NCBI GenBank assembly: GCA_021399435.1
Contig: JAJTUP010000013.1
Location: forward strand, 620,001-684,000
DNA from: Diaporthe sp. PMI_573
Lineage: Eukaryota; Ascomycota; Sordariomycetes; Diaporthales; Diaporthaceae
Reading direction: 5' to 3'
Length of the DNA stretch: 64,000 nucleotides
In this document: positions 10,972 to 21,331 of the stretch, one piece after another
How the letters are laid out: each line of letters opens with the position of its first letter
Numbering within the stretch: the first letter of the stretch is position 1
Notes under the pieces: generated by a model
Databases searched by the model: none
Told to the model about the DNA's origin: nothing
The model's input: the letters and a program-made list of their open reading frames with translations, nothing else
Translations under genes and position numbers: made by a program

Positions 10972-12080
10972 CTAGTGCGTGACAAGGGACACACTTGACG
11001 CGAGATTTCCAGCCATTTGTCTACGAATCTTTGCGCGTTGTTGTAGAAACTCGCCTACGCCACGTGGTCAGTTGCTGAGGTGCGCCGGGATAAAATTGCA
11101 TATGGAGGGCACTGTGTAATATCTTCACACGCTGCCGGAATCAGATAGGGAGCAATGTAATTTTGGTCCACCGTGGTATTCTAAAGCAGTCCAGTCATTC
11201 GAAGGCCCTCAAGAGAGCCAAAAAAAAAAAAAAAAAATATGAACTAATCTCGAGCCTGCAGGGGTTGTCCGGCCGTTGGTGATCTGATTTGCCGTTGCAG
11301 CATCTAAGAAGAGCAGATTCAAAGCCTTGAGATCGGCAGACGAGACGTTGTGGGAGGCGCGTGGCCCGGCTTAGAACCTGCCAGGGAACTGGCCAAAGGG
11401 GTCCTGTACGCGCACACAATGTACCTGCCCCATACATGTCGTAGAACGAAGGTCTCGGATCAGAGCGAGCCAGAGTGGGAACTTACAATCAAGAGTCAGT
11501 GAAGTCTGCGGGCTTCCTACAACCAGCGTCCAGGTGAGACACGTGGGACAGTACCTTGGCCGGATGTCGTTATTCAGTCTGTTCCGAATGGACGACAGCC
11601 TGGTCAAGGCTGACACGTCGACGCCTAAGCTGTATTGCTGACGCTCTTCGCGCCAGCAAGTACAATGTGCAAATGAGGCATCCTCGGCTTTTGCGCGGTT
11701 AACAACAACCAAGATTGGTCTGTTGGACACGCAATAGCATAGCCTGTCATCATCGCCGTTGTCCCACTACCTCGAATTGCCAAATTCACAAGTACGAAAC
11801 GATAAATCCATGTAACGCATAAAGACTCCAAAATCTCCCGACACCAGTTTCCAATAAATGAATGGATTGGGCTACAGACAGTATTGCAATTTACCCTTTA
11901 CAGCTCCGCAGAATTGGATCCTTTCCACCAAAATATACCGTGGTTGCAATTGCCCAGACCGTGGACATGATTCCCTCGGGGTGTCTTACGTTCAGCACAC
12001 CCAGACGAACTTCCAGAGACGGAATACCAAACACAGCGGTCCAGATGTTGGCAACTAAAACCCGACAAAAATGTGGTCGT
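10972..12080. other. Spacer, no gene recognised
   Basis: Immediately upstream of the HET relic (about 10975-11060, minus strand) the sequence may still hold faint remains of its N-terminus. An 18-base A-tract lies at 11220-11237. The 119-codon minus frame at 11371-11730 has no recognisable domain. Confidence 0.45.
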
Positions 12081-12449
12081 CTATGCAGCACAGATCAGCT
12101 GGGAGCCAGAACAGTAAATGCTGCCAACCACGACGGTGTTCGTGGACAGGTAACTGGGGTTACCCTCAGTGAATGGCAATCCGCTACGCCCGGTGCCGTC
12201 AAGGTATTTGTAGGGGGTGCAGGTCACGGTCTCAATTTGAACCAGTTCGGTCGATGAGAGGTAGAGCTCGGAGACGGTGTCAAGACTGATGTCGGTGATC
12301 AGGGTTCCGATGGTGCCGGTGATAGAAGAGTTTGTCCCCAGGCGTCGGTCGACAACGGTGATTTCGACGGTGGGCCGAGTCGAGGCGCTGGCGGGGGCGG
12401 CGCTGCTGAGCGTGGCCGCCACGATGGCGAGAACGAAAGCCTTGACCAT
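12081..12449 (-). CDS. Small secreted protein, unknown function
   Basis: A single-exon gene of 122 residues from the ATG at 12449. The first 20-22 residues (MVKAFVLAIVAATLSSAAPA) form a clear secretion signal. The mature part of about 100 residues is rich in Thr, Ser and Val, contains three Cys (TCTPYK, IYCS, LICAA) and an N-glycosylation sequon (NSS). No known domain was recognised. Size and signal peptide fit the class of fungal small secreted proteins, some of which act at host or substrate surfaces. That class membership is an inference and says nothing about activity. The Cys-containing end close to the stop could hide a further exon. Confidence 0.7.
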   Translation of the reverse strand: MVKAFVLAIVAATLSSAAPASASTRPTVEITVVDRRLGTNSSITGTIGTLITDISLDTVSELYLSSTELVQIETVTCTPYKYLDGTGRSGLPFTEGNPSYLSTNTVVVGSIYCSGSQLICAA

Positions 12450-13617
12450 TTTGAAGTGTTTCGAAGATTTTGTTTACAAGACAAGTATGATTGATGAATG
12501 AGTTGGTTGCATTGTGGTGCTGGACAGATTTCTGATTGTTTCGATGTCAGAGAAGTTGGCTTCTTATTTCTATTCTTCCTTACACCTGCTCGTATCAAGT
12601 CCACAGATGCTTTCGATATCGTTAGCAACTTCTCAGAATGGTCCGACAAGCACATCATCGATACGAGAATATTTCGTAAGACGCTCCCAAGTTACCAATT
12701 GCAGCTGAGGTGTTTTGCTGTACTTCACGCGGCGATCAATTCTGTACAAGAATACGAATGCTCCTCGATATTGTGGCTGAAGGCAAGACACATAACACGG
12801 TAGTCATCAACCTCGGACAACTGAGACAAGTTTCGCTCCTGAATAAGCATTATTCGTATCTGATAGAAAAGCAATCCAGATTACGTTACACAGCTTTAAA
12901 GCTCATTCTCAGTCATTCTGACTACATGGAATTGTTTGCTCTTACGTTTCCTGTCGAATTGGGTGTGACACATAATGACCTGACTTTGTAGCGTCGAGCT
13001 GGACTGGTTGACCTCCCTAAGTTTTCGAAAATTACGAAGTCTCCTCGTTTCTGTCTATTTTTAGAGATTCTGCTAATGTCGATAAAGAGCGCAGGTGTTC
13101 TGGGCTGATGGCCTCGGCACTGAGCCTTTTGGCTGGTTGTTGTCAGCTATTAGTCATGGTGTAGTTCATGGCCGTCCTTCTTGTCGTGTACTTTACATTG
13201 GTGACCAGCAATTAGGCTGCGCTGAGGGGACTGGGGCAGTCGCTGGTGGGCCTCAAAATGCTTTGCTTCATTTGTCGTTCCGGATGTAAGTTAATCGACG
13301 TCTCTTTAAGAAGGCAGCGGCAATATCGGAATCAAACCGCTTCCACCCACCTGGGCACCCCTTTCTTGAGCTAGATGTTCCACGGTTGCACTGGCATCCA
13401 ATATTTTAGTCTCTTCATCCAGTTTATGTACTATAGTAAAGTCCTAGCAAGTAGCGTTCAAAGCGTAATAGAGTAAGAAAAGAATATCTCGTCAACTGAA
13501 ATCATCCTGAAGCAGCTGGCAATAGTAGCCCTCTTCTCCCTCCCTCCTAGAAGGCGCGCTGCTACTCGGTACAGGAGCAAACACCAACCGTATCATGCTG
13601 CAAATTCAGGGGGACGC
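12450..13617. other. Spacer between secreted-protein and protease genes
   Basis: AT-rich. Plus-strand open frames of 60-100 codons (for example 12498-12803 and 12710-12991) have no recognisable domains and start within the likely promoter of the small secreted protein. No gene is supported. Confidence 0.5.
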
Positions 13618-14937
13618 TCAACCAGTATACTCGACTAAATTGCTCTCCGTAACATTCATCACAGCCTGTCCAAGCATTATCTTCCTCCCTTCGCTGTCAA
13701 AGACGGCGTAACCCGCTTGAAGAAACGGGTTTCCCAGACTGACCAGTCCACCACCTACGCCATTCTCAAGACCGATAATTGATGGAATTGCACATTGCCC
13801 TGGGCTGTCTCCGGGGACCATAAGGAGATCGAGTGGTACATTGATCTTGGTCGCGTCGTTGTTAAACCCGAAGACCATTGACATGGAAGCGAGATTGCAT
13901 GGGATGTTCCCAAGCAAGACAGAATCTTGGTCGTTTGTGGTTTCGACACCCAGCGTTTGGGCGAGTGCTCGGACCGTATCGGCGGGTAGATCAAGCTCAG
14001 GATTACCCGTATCGAGGAGAGCAGGCTGGGTCCCATTGAGTAAGTTCCCTGATGCTCGCCTTTGCAATCCCCCTTGCTGCCCATTGCCTCCGGCGACTGC
14101 TACGGAGCTGAATCCCACGACGAATTCCGGGAATTCTCCTTGGTCATTGGCTAGCAGAGGAACTGCTTGGAGCTCACCATTGAATTTCGCTTTGTCCACG
14201 CCACCAAATGCGATTGATCCAGGTGTGCCCCCTGCAAATAGAAGGTTACCACGATGCTGTAGCAATGCTATCACGATCGTCAAGCGGATTGAGAACTTAC
14301 GGAAATCGTTGACATAAACTCCAAAGGCACTTGTCTTGGTGACGCCGGCTTCCTTCATCGAGACCGGGACATTCGAGTACGGCTTGTCAGACGCCTCATT
14401 GCCTACAGGGCCAACTCCAAACACAGCGAAAGAGGGAACCCCATCGGGCACGAACCCTTCCTCCTGGAGAGCAAACTCGGCAGCCGGTAGGGTTTGGTTC
14501 TTGTTCCCAAGGGTAAGAGAGCTTTTGACAAAAGGTCCCTGGTATGATTCGCCTGTGCCAAAGGTGGTGTTGAGGAGCAGGTCCGTCTTCTCGACAACAC
14601 TTGACGCATTTGGGCTGAAAGAGCCGAGGACAAGGCCGAACGAGTTCTGCGTACATAGCTGTTGTGGCTTCTTGCAGACGGAGCTCCCGGTCTCGGGAGA
14701 GATCAGGTCGCTGCTGCCGGTATCGATGATCATCTTCACAATCTGTGGGGGTGTACCGAGACCGACATCAACTAGCGGGAGAGGCCCCGTCTTGTTGCTG
14801 TTGAAGTGGGCAATTGGGACTTCCACTATACCACTAGAGAGCGTGCTGCCACCACCAGACGGTGCAGAAAGCACCTGGAACGCAAGTGCCGACGCAACGA
14901 GGAGTAACGTAGCCTGTCTAATCATGATGTTGCGCAT
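13618..14937 (-). CDS. Secreted pepsin-like aspartic protease (family A1)
   Basis: Two exons, 14937-14301 and 14231-13618, encode 416 residues. The 69-bp intron (GTAAGT...TTGCAG) is a multiple of three without a stop, so it reads through as an apparent insertion, but splicing gives VNDFRGTPGSIAFGG, as in the family. A signal peptide covers about residues 1-25; a second ATG at 14925 would shorten it by four. The first catalytic Asp is at about residue 72 (IIDTGSSDL) and the second at about 286 (ALLDTGNPELDLP). The second motif has Asn where Thr or Ser is usual, which may affect catalysis. Several N-X-S/T sequons are present. The enzyme should act outside the cell or at the cell surface on proteins. 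The C-terminus ends without an obvious GPI-anchor signal. Confidence 0.93.
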   Translation of the reverse strand: MRNIMIRQATLLLVASALAFQVLSAPSGGGSTLSSGIVEVPIAHFNSNKTGPLPLVDVGLGTPPQIVKMIIDTGSSDLISPETGSSVCKKPQQLCTQNSFGLVLGSFSPNASSVVEKTDLLLNTTFGTGESYQGPFVKSSLTLGNKNQTLPAAEFALQEEGFVPDGVPSFAVFGVGPVGNEASDKPYSNVPVSMKEAGVTKTSAFGVYVNDFRKFSIRLTIVIALLQHRGNLLFAGGTPGSIAFGGVDKAKFNGELQAVPLLANDQGEFPEFVVGFSSVAVAGGNGQQGGLQRRASGNLLNGTQPALLDTGNPELDLPADTVRALAQTLGVETTNDQDSVLLGNIPCNLASMSMVFGFNNDATKINVPLDLLMVPGDSPGQCAIPSIIGLENGVGGGLVSLGNPFLQAGYAVFDSEGRKIMLGQAVMNVTESNLVEYTG

Positions 14938-16748
14938 CAACGGAGCGAAGGGATCGAAAATGAACGTCACAAATCCAAAAGGCCCCCAGAGGTTAATCAG
15001 TGCAGAGTGTGAACAGGCAATGATCGTTGCTTTGTGCGAATTTAATACCACAAGAAGGCATTACCTCGAGATCGTAGGGACTCACACGATATAAAAAAGC
15101 TTTACATTGCATTCCGCTTAGGGGTTTTTAGTAATGTCGCTGGAATCAAGTTACTCTATTTGTACCAAATGTGGAGTTGTCGGCCTACCTGCACCCGTAT
15201 GAAAGTTAGCAAGGATACTCCTACTTTCGCAGCAGGGTAGGCCATGATGTTCCGATTTTCACGATTCAACACCCCTGAAAAGTGCTCATAATAGTGAGCC
15301 AATTGTCTGAGTCCTATGCCCCCTTGCTTTTCGAGTGATGCGAACCCGAGAGCTACTAGCTGTATGCGATGTGGCACGTCTCAGTTTGAACAGCTGGTAG
15401 CCGAAGCCGAAGTTTGTGTAAAACCAGATTCAAGATATTGAACGCAAATCATTTTGCTCCCTCTCGAACAATTTTGTCTTCATGAAGGCTCTCATGCCTT
15501 CATGGTAGGACTGCAGCTAAGTCACGTTGATATTCGCTTGGTTTTCCGTGCAATATGGAGATCTACTGAAGATCAACGGTGCACGAATAGGCATTTCAAC
15601 TGGTGAGCCTTTGCAATTGTGCAGCTCATGCTTCGAAGTTGATATCCAGAAGCGGTTCGCGCCGCTGAGCAACTTTACTAGCGACTTTTGTTTCACGCGT
15701 TCACGGCACGCGTAGATCCGGCAGAATGGTGCCTAGAAAATGGAAAGGCTTGTTTACTAGCCGGCTTTTACCAGAAAGCTTATTCTCGAACCCTATTGTG
15801 TAAGGAGATCATGGAGATCATTGCTCTCAGTGTTACACCACTGCCGGTTCTCACTAACGCCCCCCCAAACCGCCACCGTCTTGTCTCACACGAATTAGTT
15901 GGGCCGAATCACCGACTTGTGTGCTGCACTCATGGTGCTGTGCCCTGGGCCTTTTCTTTTCATGGCAAGCACTGCACTTTCGGCTCATCGCTGGTTATGA
16001 AATCAGGGACAGCATTCTGAAACAAAAAGCGAGATTGGATGATTCAATTCATTTACCATCTCCACCAGAGTGCTTGAGTAAGGCTCCGTTGGTCTACCGT
16101 TGTCCTGTTATCTCGTCTCGTGCCTTTTGTCATGCTTGTCGGCGGATGCGACTGTCAATGGGATGACAAACGGGTTCTATCAGCAGGATCGCTTTCACCT
16201 GCCATGTTTCAGGCGAGCGGCCTCTCAAGACACTGTCTTTACGTATGGATCTAGAGGTATACTTGAGGGAAAAGCCATCTCACCATTGGCGACCGTATTT
16301 TGCTTGGGTAAATGTTGGCCCCTGCTCGCTGGGAAACCTTTGTGCAGCCTGAGTAGGGGGGCTAGTCTTTTGTAACCGTAGGTGCTTGAGATTTCGGATG
16401 ACACCAAGCCTTCCAGCCCATATACGGATGAATCAGCTAACTATTAACAGTTTTCTGACTAGTTTTACGTGAGACAACCCGGAATCGCCATGCTTATTTA
16501 CTCCGTAAGCGTCTGGTGAATCCAGTGGCTTTGTAGTCTAGGATAAGTAACACCCATTGTAGCAGCGCGCGCCACTACAAACCCGTCCTAGGTCCGCACG
16601 CGCTAAAATACCGCTCTTTGGACAATATCAATGGACGGCGAGGGTCAGGGCATCAGCTGGACCCTCCGTGACTTTCGAATCAAAGATTTCGAACGGTATG
16701 TATGAGGTCGCATCACGTAGCTGATTCAACACCGAATTCAGAAACGGT
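14938..16748. other. Spacer, no gene recognised
   Basis: Promoter of the aspartic protease on the left, then about 1.6 kb of AT-rich DNA. Short plus-strand open frames (15688-16020, 15921-16166, 16100-16375) overlap in different phases, and none shows a domain. Confidence 0.5.
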
Positions 16749-17699
16749 TCACGGGTGGTGCGCATGACAGAATATCTGTATTAATTCAGACTCCCTGGAA
16801 GACAAGGTGCCAATCACGATGCATATGCCCTCTCGAGCCATCGGCATGCCACCAGGAAGCTGCGTCAACCAACCATCGAGGTTCTCATTGACAGTTCTCT
16901 TGACAGTGCATTGATTGCTCTGCTGGACAGATCGACTCTTCAACGACGAGCAATTGAAACTGTTTGCAAGGAGGTCACTGTTGCAGTTGCTTGAGTCTAG
17001 CGCACTCTGCAAGGCGTTTCCCTCCCAGCCGAAAACATAGTCGCCGTGGCTGCCGTAGCCGGTCTTGTCACCAAATGACCAGACAAACGGTTGGGAACCG
17101 TCTTCGGGCCAGTTGGGAACCCAGTGGTGTCCGCGCCGCGGGTGTACGCTGTCTCCAAGCACGTGTAGATCAGGCTAGGGTATTTCTTAATCTGTTCTGA
17201 CGTGCAAAAGCTTAGATCTCCTACCGTCATTCGGAAGCTTGGACGAAACTGAGATGCTTTGCCGTTGGTTAGGCAATATACCGTTATACCGCCGTTGGTG
17301 TTTGTGAAGCCAAGCGGGTTGCCCATGATGGGAAGACTATAAAAGGTCGCATTTTGTGCTCTGAAGAACATGACAGCTGTCCAGTAGTTGGACTTGTCCT
17401 CGGGCACGGTATAGGAAGTGTCAGTTGCTGTCGTTGCTACGTCATGTAGTCTGCGTGTATGGAGGCGTTGAACGCATTTCCGCCGACAATCTGGTGGAGA
17501 TGTGGGCATGGCAGAGCCCCAGGGTTGACATGAATGTGTTATTCAGGCGGGAATAGCATATTCTGTTGTCGTGTTTATCGTGCGTAGCAGCGGACTTATG
17601 GGTCGAGGCGGTCCACGACGAGCAAGAGAATCGAAGCATGAAGGCGGAGGCGGAGGGCGCAACCGCCACGCCGGCGGCAAGAATAGATTTCAAGCGCAT
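16749..17699 (-). pseudogene. Decayed DUF1996 secreted-protein gene
   Basis: From the ATG at 17699 a signal peptide (MRLKSILAAGVAVAPSASA) is followed by FMLRFSCSS and, in a shifted frame, VVDRLDP directly followed by TAA. In another frame HLHQIVGGNAFNASIHADYM appears, then a TAG, then SNYWTAVMFFRAQNATFY and FRMTVGDLSF. After FPTG the frame changes again to SFGDKTGYGSHGDYVFGW and ENLDGWLTQLPGG. These blocks are, in order, the landmarks of the fungal DUF1996 family. The central part of about 100 residues (with the CWDGKN and DHxSH motifs) is missing, and expected Cys residues are lost. Several frameshifts, two stops and a deletion make it a clear relic. The last frame closes at 16749. Confidence 0.85.
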
Positions 17700-19713
17700 A
17701 TCGCGAACAGTTCTTCGAACTTTCTGATCTTATTTCTGATTCAAAAGGGGAGCGATTGATTGCCGGTGTCACGGCCGGTTTGAGAACGTTTTTTTAACAG
17801 ATTCAAGTCGAGATCCGCATCAAAGACACCACTGGACACTTTATGCTTCTGAAATCAGGACCACGCACAAGTTGCTGCCGTCTGTAGTTTCAATTGAGTC
17901 TCTGTGATAATGTCTTTGTCCCAAATTCCCACGGGGCGCTGTTTGGAGGTTGCCAAACTGCCGGAATCCATGCAGCCCTCTCGATTCATCCAAATTTGCC
18001 GGTCCACTCAGTTGATGTACAACATGCATGACAATATAGTGCACGTTACACTAATCAATATACGGCATTCCAAAAAAATCGCCGAAAGGGACAGCCTTTG
18101 AATTGTGCTCTCCCAACGACATAACGTTTCAGAATCAACCTCCAGACCAACTTGAGCTCATCGGTAACATTAAACCTTGGTAGCGGTTCGTGAACTGATA
18201 ACAAGCTATTAATTTTCAAGACGCACCTGCTATCTCTCAAGTACGGTTTCAAATAGCGGTTGAGATTTCCGTTGCTATTATGCATAGTACGGGAATGTCC
18301 ATACAGGTGAATGGACGTTGGGCAGCGATGCACAAGCCTGGTGCCATGTCGACGATGAGTTGAGGAGGCCGAACAACTTTAGACTTGGCATTTCAAAGCC
18401 ATTGCTCAGAATTCGAAGCAACTTCCAAACGCTTGATATTTGTAGATTTATGTGCGAAGGATTTATTGGGTAGCAGGGGATCCGCTGGCCCGCCGGCTGC
18501 ACGCAGTATGCAGCATTCTCGGTTTGGTATGTGCGCAGAAGAAGTAGGCAGGGATACACTGCCCAGCCAGTTGCTGAGCTACGGAGATAATCTGCCGGAG
18601 TGATGATAAAAAAAATAAGTAATTACTGAGAGCCTGATGACAACCCACACCATTTCTGCTGACAGTTTCTGCTTGGATGTTGGGACGGTGGTTCTGGCTC
18701 CGGTTATATGAACAATACGCAACAATGTCTTGGCCAAACCTACTCCAAATACATCAAATGCCCTCCATCCCCATTGTCACCTGCCACGTCGGTAGTCATC
18801 TTTTCCTGTCCAATATTCTTTCTTTCAGCCCAAAACTCCCTTGGTCGTCATAATAACTCATTATAATCTTGTCAGGTCTCTCAATGACTGTTTTCAAGCT
18901 TGCAAACCCTTCGTTGGCCCCGATATTTCTTTTCCCATAATAAGCATTGTGCCAGAGTTAGCACTGTGTTCTTACTGAATGTCTGTGCTGCCTGGATAAG
19001 GACATTCCAAACTCGAATTGTTGAGGCTGGTATCTATTGCCACCCAGGCTATAATCTGGCTGTACACTGAGTCTCTTATCATGTTGATGACTTTTAAAGC
19101 CGTCCATCAGCACTGTCAATGCCCACTTGCACAATGGGTCAAGTTTAACCTTTTGCCGACTGCCATGACACAGACTGGGGTCAATGATGTGTATTGGAAA
19201 TCACACAATTCTAAGCTCTTCATCTCCTGCCAGAACCTGGTCTCGGACATGTCGAAAGCTTGCCCACGACTGGTAATGGGGAATGGTCGCAACGTCGCCC
19301 AACCTGTGCACTGGTGGTTGACACAAGCACGATCGAGGAATACAGCTCGGCACCTGGGAGTCGGACCACCCACCAACACGCTACCAATTCTATGAGTTTT
19401 ATAGAAAGGCGATGACCATCTCACTGCAGCCTTAGGACATCGAGACTTCTCTTGGTGCCGAATATTCCTCGGCCATTGTTTGATGGGTTAAATGGAAGAG
19501 TACGAGTACGACCAGGGTTAGGACAAGGGGTGGCGGCGGCGGCGGCGCGGCGCACGTCAGCCGAAAGGATCAACAAACTCTCAGCAGCATCTCCAAACCC
19601 ACAGCCACGATCCAAACTGCTTTCCAACCCTTTGGAGTATGAATCCAGTACCTAGCTAAATCAGTGGTACCAATCTTGTCCTAATTTACGGTCAACGCAT
19701 CAGCAAAGTTGGG
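17700..19713. other. Spacer of 2 kb, no gene recognised
   Basis: Only short frames on both strands, none with a recognisable domain. A GC-rich GGCGGC run lies near 19531-19550. The right end is presumably the promoter of the phospholipase-D-like gene. Confidence 0.5.
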
Positions 19714-21081
19714 ATGCCAAACACTGACAAGTCACTCATGGAGACCTTTACTCTCGGCACGGGTGCCTCGATCTACACGCAGAGGCTGCTACCGGCAATT
19801 CTGCTAGCCCAGCATGAGATCATCCTAGTGACTTGCTTCTGGGCACCTTCAAAGACGCTGACGGCACTCTCCAATGCGCTTGAGCAGCTCGCCCGGAAGC
19901 GAGAGACGCAACAGCCACCCCAACCCCTGCGGGTGCGCATCTGCTTCTCCTCGCGTTCCCTGCTCCAGAAACTCTCCCACACATCTTCGACAGATGGATA
20001 TGTCTACCCCAGCTCGGCCTGGAGCAGAGATTTGGGTCTTCCAGCCCCGGAGGTCCTGGCTGCAGGCAGGATGGAGCTGGACGTGAAGAGCCTGTTCTTC
20101 CTGCCGTTCGGCGTGATGCATCCCAAATTCCTGATCGTGGACCGCCGGCGGGCGTTCGTACCGAGCTGCAACGTTAGCTGGGAGGCTTGGCTCGAGGGAT
20201 GTCTGGAAATCTCAAGGAGGTTGCCGCGTGATGACCCCATTGACGGCCTACTGGGGTTCTACCGCATCGTCTGGCACAAGGATCTGGATCTGGAGGAACC
20301 CTTGCCATCATTCCCCGAGTACTGTACCAGAGGAGCATCCGTCGCTAACGTCAATGAGGAGAGCAGAGTACAGTCTCCAGCGGACATCGCAGTCAGGCTT
20401 ATGGACGTCCAAGTACCAGCTGCAGCAGTGAAGTGGCTCCCCAGTTGGCATCACCGCAACCCCTCTTTCTGCCTCTGGCCCTGGAAGTTCCCGTCGGTGC
20501 CGGATACTCCTCTCAACATCACGATTCTGAAATTGTTTGACGAGGCAAGTCGAGAGATTTATATCCAAACGCCGAATCTCACCTCTCCGCCAGTGCTCTC
20601 CGCCATCAATAAGGCTCTCACCCGCGGAGTAGACGTCACGATTGTAACCAGTCGGCGCATGATGCTGTTAGAACAGATCATTACAGCGGGCACGACGACT
20701 GGGTGGTGTATTCGAGGACTTGTCAAGCGATATCGGCGGCTGTGTAACTCGGCTCGAAAGCAAGTGCTGGCGCAGGCAGAGGCAGGCGAACCTGTTGACC
20801 TCGAGGCTCAGGCTGTCGCGCCGGGCTCTTTCCAGATTTCCTACTTCCGGTCAAGAGCAGGTTCGACCTCGGCTGAGGAGCCTGTACACTCGCACTTGAA
20901 GCTCAGTATCTTTGATGGGCAGCACACCGTGTTGGGCTCAGGCAACATGGACCGAGCGAGCTGGTTTACAAGCCAGGAGCTCGGCGTGCTCATACAAAGT
21001 GTCGACTTTGCGACCACGGTCAGGAAAACCGTGGATGAGGTTCTAGATGGCAGATTTGACTCTATTCTCACGACCTCTTGA
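19714..21081 (+). CDS. Phospholipase D-like (HKD) family protein
   Basis: A single-exon gene of 455 residues with ATG at 19714. It carries two HKD half-sites. The first is HPKFLIVD followed by PSCNVSWEAW at about residues 137-155. The second is HLKLSIFD followed by GSGNMDRASW at about 390-412. Both have H-X-K-X4-D, so the active site looks complete. Between them lie a Trp/Pro-rich linker and the conserved IYIQTPNLTSPPVLSAI and GVDVTIVTS segments. The family cleaves or transfers phosphodiesters, and fungal members of this length are poorly characterised. There is no signal peptide or clear membrane span, so a cytosolic or peripheral location is likely. The gene converges on the cellobiohydrolase gene, with about 250 bp between the stop codons. 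Confidence 0.88.
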   Translation: MPNTDKSLMETFTLGTGASIYTQRLLPAILLAQHEIILVTCFWAPSKTLTALSNALEQLARKRETQQPPQPLRVRICFSSRSLLQKLSHTSSTDGYVYPSSAWSRDLGLPAPEVLAAGRMELDVKSLFFLPFGVMHPKFLIVDRRRAFVPSCNVSWEAWLEGCLEISRRLPRDDPIDGLLGFYRIVWHKDLDLEEPLPSFPEYCTRGASVANVNEESRVQSPADIAVRLMDVQVPAAAVKWLPSWHHRNPSFCLWPWKFPSVPDTPLNITILKLFDEASREIYIQTPNLTSPPVLSAINKALTRGVDVTIVTSRRMMLLEQIITAGTTTGWCIRGLVKRYRRLCNSARKQVLAQAEAGEPVDLEAQAVAPGSFQISYFRSRAGSTSAEEPVHSHLKLSIFDGQHTVLGSGNMDRASWFTSQELGVLIQSVDFATTVRKTVDEVLDGRFDSILTTS

Positions 21082-21331
21082 GTGAGGCACCCTGGAACAG
21101 TCGGTTTCGAGGGCAAAACTTACCAGCCGAGCACAGCAAAACGCGGTCGGTCCAAAGCGAGGTCAAGAGAATGTGCCCTATTTGTATTGACAGAGATGGT
21201 GTTCGCAAGAACTATATACATCGAAGGGGAAGACATTTGGGAACGACACGAAATCCCGGATATTCTCTATGGACGATGACAGGCTCGTCATTACCGACAC
21301 CGTCCATGCGACTACCTCCCAGCCGATCCGA

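Noticed and set aside
14233..14300. A 23-residue insertion in the aspartic protease
   Set aside because: It is a 69-bp in-frame intron with GTAAGT and TTGCAG ends; removing it restores the conserved protein.
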